From Candidatus Zixiibacteriota bacterium (lineage in GTDB: Bacteria; Zixibacteria; MSB-5A5; CAIYYT01): a DNA stretch of 7,289 bases. Position numbers and translations under genes: made by a program. The stretch covers positions 1 to 7,289 of the forward strand of contig JAGLUH010000215.1 in NCBI GenBank assembly GCA_023134875.1, read 5' to 3'. Below are positions 7,190 through 7,289 of the stretch, in pieces (within the stretch, counting starts at the first letter, position 1; every line of letters starts with the position of its first letter). The notes beneath the pieces were generated by a model. It did no database searches, had not been told where the DNA came from, and saw only the letters and a program-made list of their open reading frames with translations.

Positions 7190-7211
7190 CATCCCATAAG
7201 AATATGGGATG
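7190..7211. repeat. Perfect inverted repeat in the leader of the small gene
   Basis: Arms CATCCCATA (7190-7198) and TATGGGATG (7203-7211) are perfect 9-bp complements around a 4-nt loop. No T-run follows on either strand, so it is not an intrinsic terminator. In the RNA of the small gene it would form a stable hairpin about 40-60 nt before the start codon; as DNA it could be a dimeric regulator's operator. Confidence 0.6.
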
Positions 7212-7260
7212 CGCACTGGACCAATCCATGGCCCAACATCCATTAGATTTACACCAATTA

Positions 7261-7289
7261 AAATTACCCATTCCCTCTGCTTCTGTCAA
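7261..7289 (-). promoter_or_regulatory. Candidate sigma-70-type promoter of the small gene
   Basis: On the minus strand the last six bases of the window read TTGACA, the consensus -35 box (7289-7284). After an optimal 17-nt spacer comes TAATTT (7266-7261), which matches the -10 consensus TATAAT at 3 of 6 positions, including the first two and the last base. The surrounding DNA is AT-rich. Predicted transcription would start near 7254, leaving a leader of about 107 nt before the ATG. Confidence 0.5.

Noticed and set aside
7043..7289. Further plus-strand gene after the Ser/Thr kinase
   Set aside because: No plus-strand ORF with a ribosome-binding site is visible there; the signals in this stretch all belong to the minus strand.

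Overview
The window comes from a diderm (Gram-negative-type) bacterium. An outer-membrane beta-barrel gene of the BamA/D15 type opens the window, followed by a small secreted protein, a cytoplasmic histidine kinase and a very large Ser/Thr kinase with TPR repeats. A solenoid-plus-BamA barrel protein and a long kinase/TPR protein are typical of the FCB-related uncultured phyla (Zixibacteria-like lineages) and of some deltaproteobacterial groups. I would guess the former, but only weakly; no marker gene is present. There is no sign of a phage, transposon, CRISPR array, tRNA or rRNA.

Layout. Four plus-strand genes run in one direction from 1 to 7013: the C-terminal part of a barrel protein (1-1193, cut by the left edge), a DUF4390-like exported protein (1196-1852), a GAF-PAS-HisKA-HATPase sensor kinase (1943-3682) and a 1106-residue Ser/Thr kinase with a degenerate STAND-type ATPase region and about 12 TPR repeats (3693-7013). 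The gaps are 2, 90 and 10 nt, so they probably form one operon, or two with a break at 1853-1942. After the kinase gene the arrangement turns round. A compact minus-strand unit at 7012-7289 holds a promoter with a perfect -35 box, a roughly 107-nt leader with two inverted repeats, an almost ideal Shine-Dalgarno sequence, a 25-codon ORF and an intrinsic terminator facing the kinase gene.

How the parts may work together. The barrel protein and the DUF4390-like protein belong to the envelope. The two kinases carry the modules (Ser/Thr kinase, ATPase-like region, GAF, histidine kinase) that are found fused in one protein in HstK-type dual kinases of cyanobacteria and myxobacteria; here they are split over two adjacent genes. 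The ATPase region of the Ser/Thr kinase has lost its P-loop, so it is probably a scaffold. Four of the TPR units carry an asparagine at exactly 40-residue spacing, the pattern seen in peptide-binding TPR superhelices. A well-expressed 25-residue peptide gene lying tail-to-tail with that TPR kinase is the most interesting feature of the window. A peptide-ligand/TPR-kinase relationship is a testable hypothesis, not something the sequence proves.
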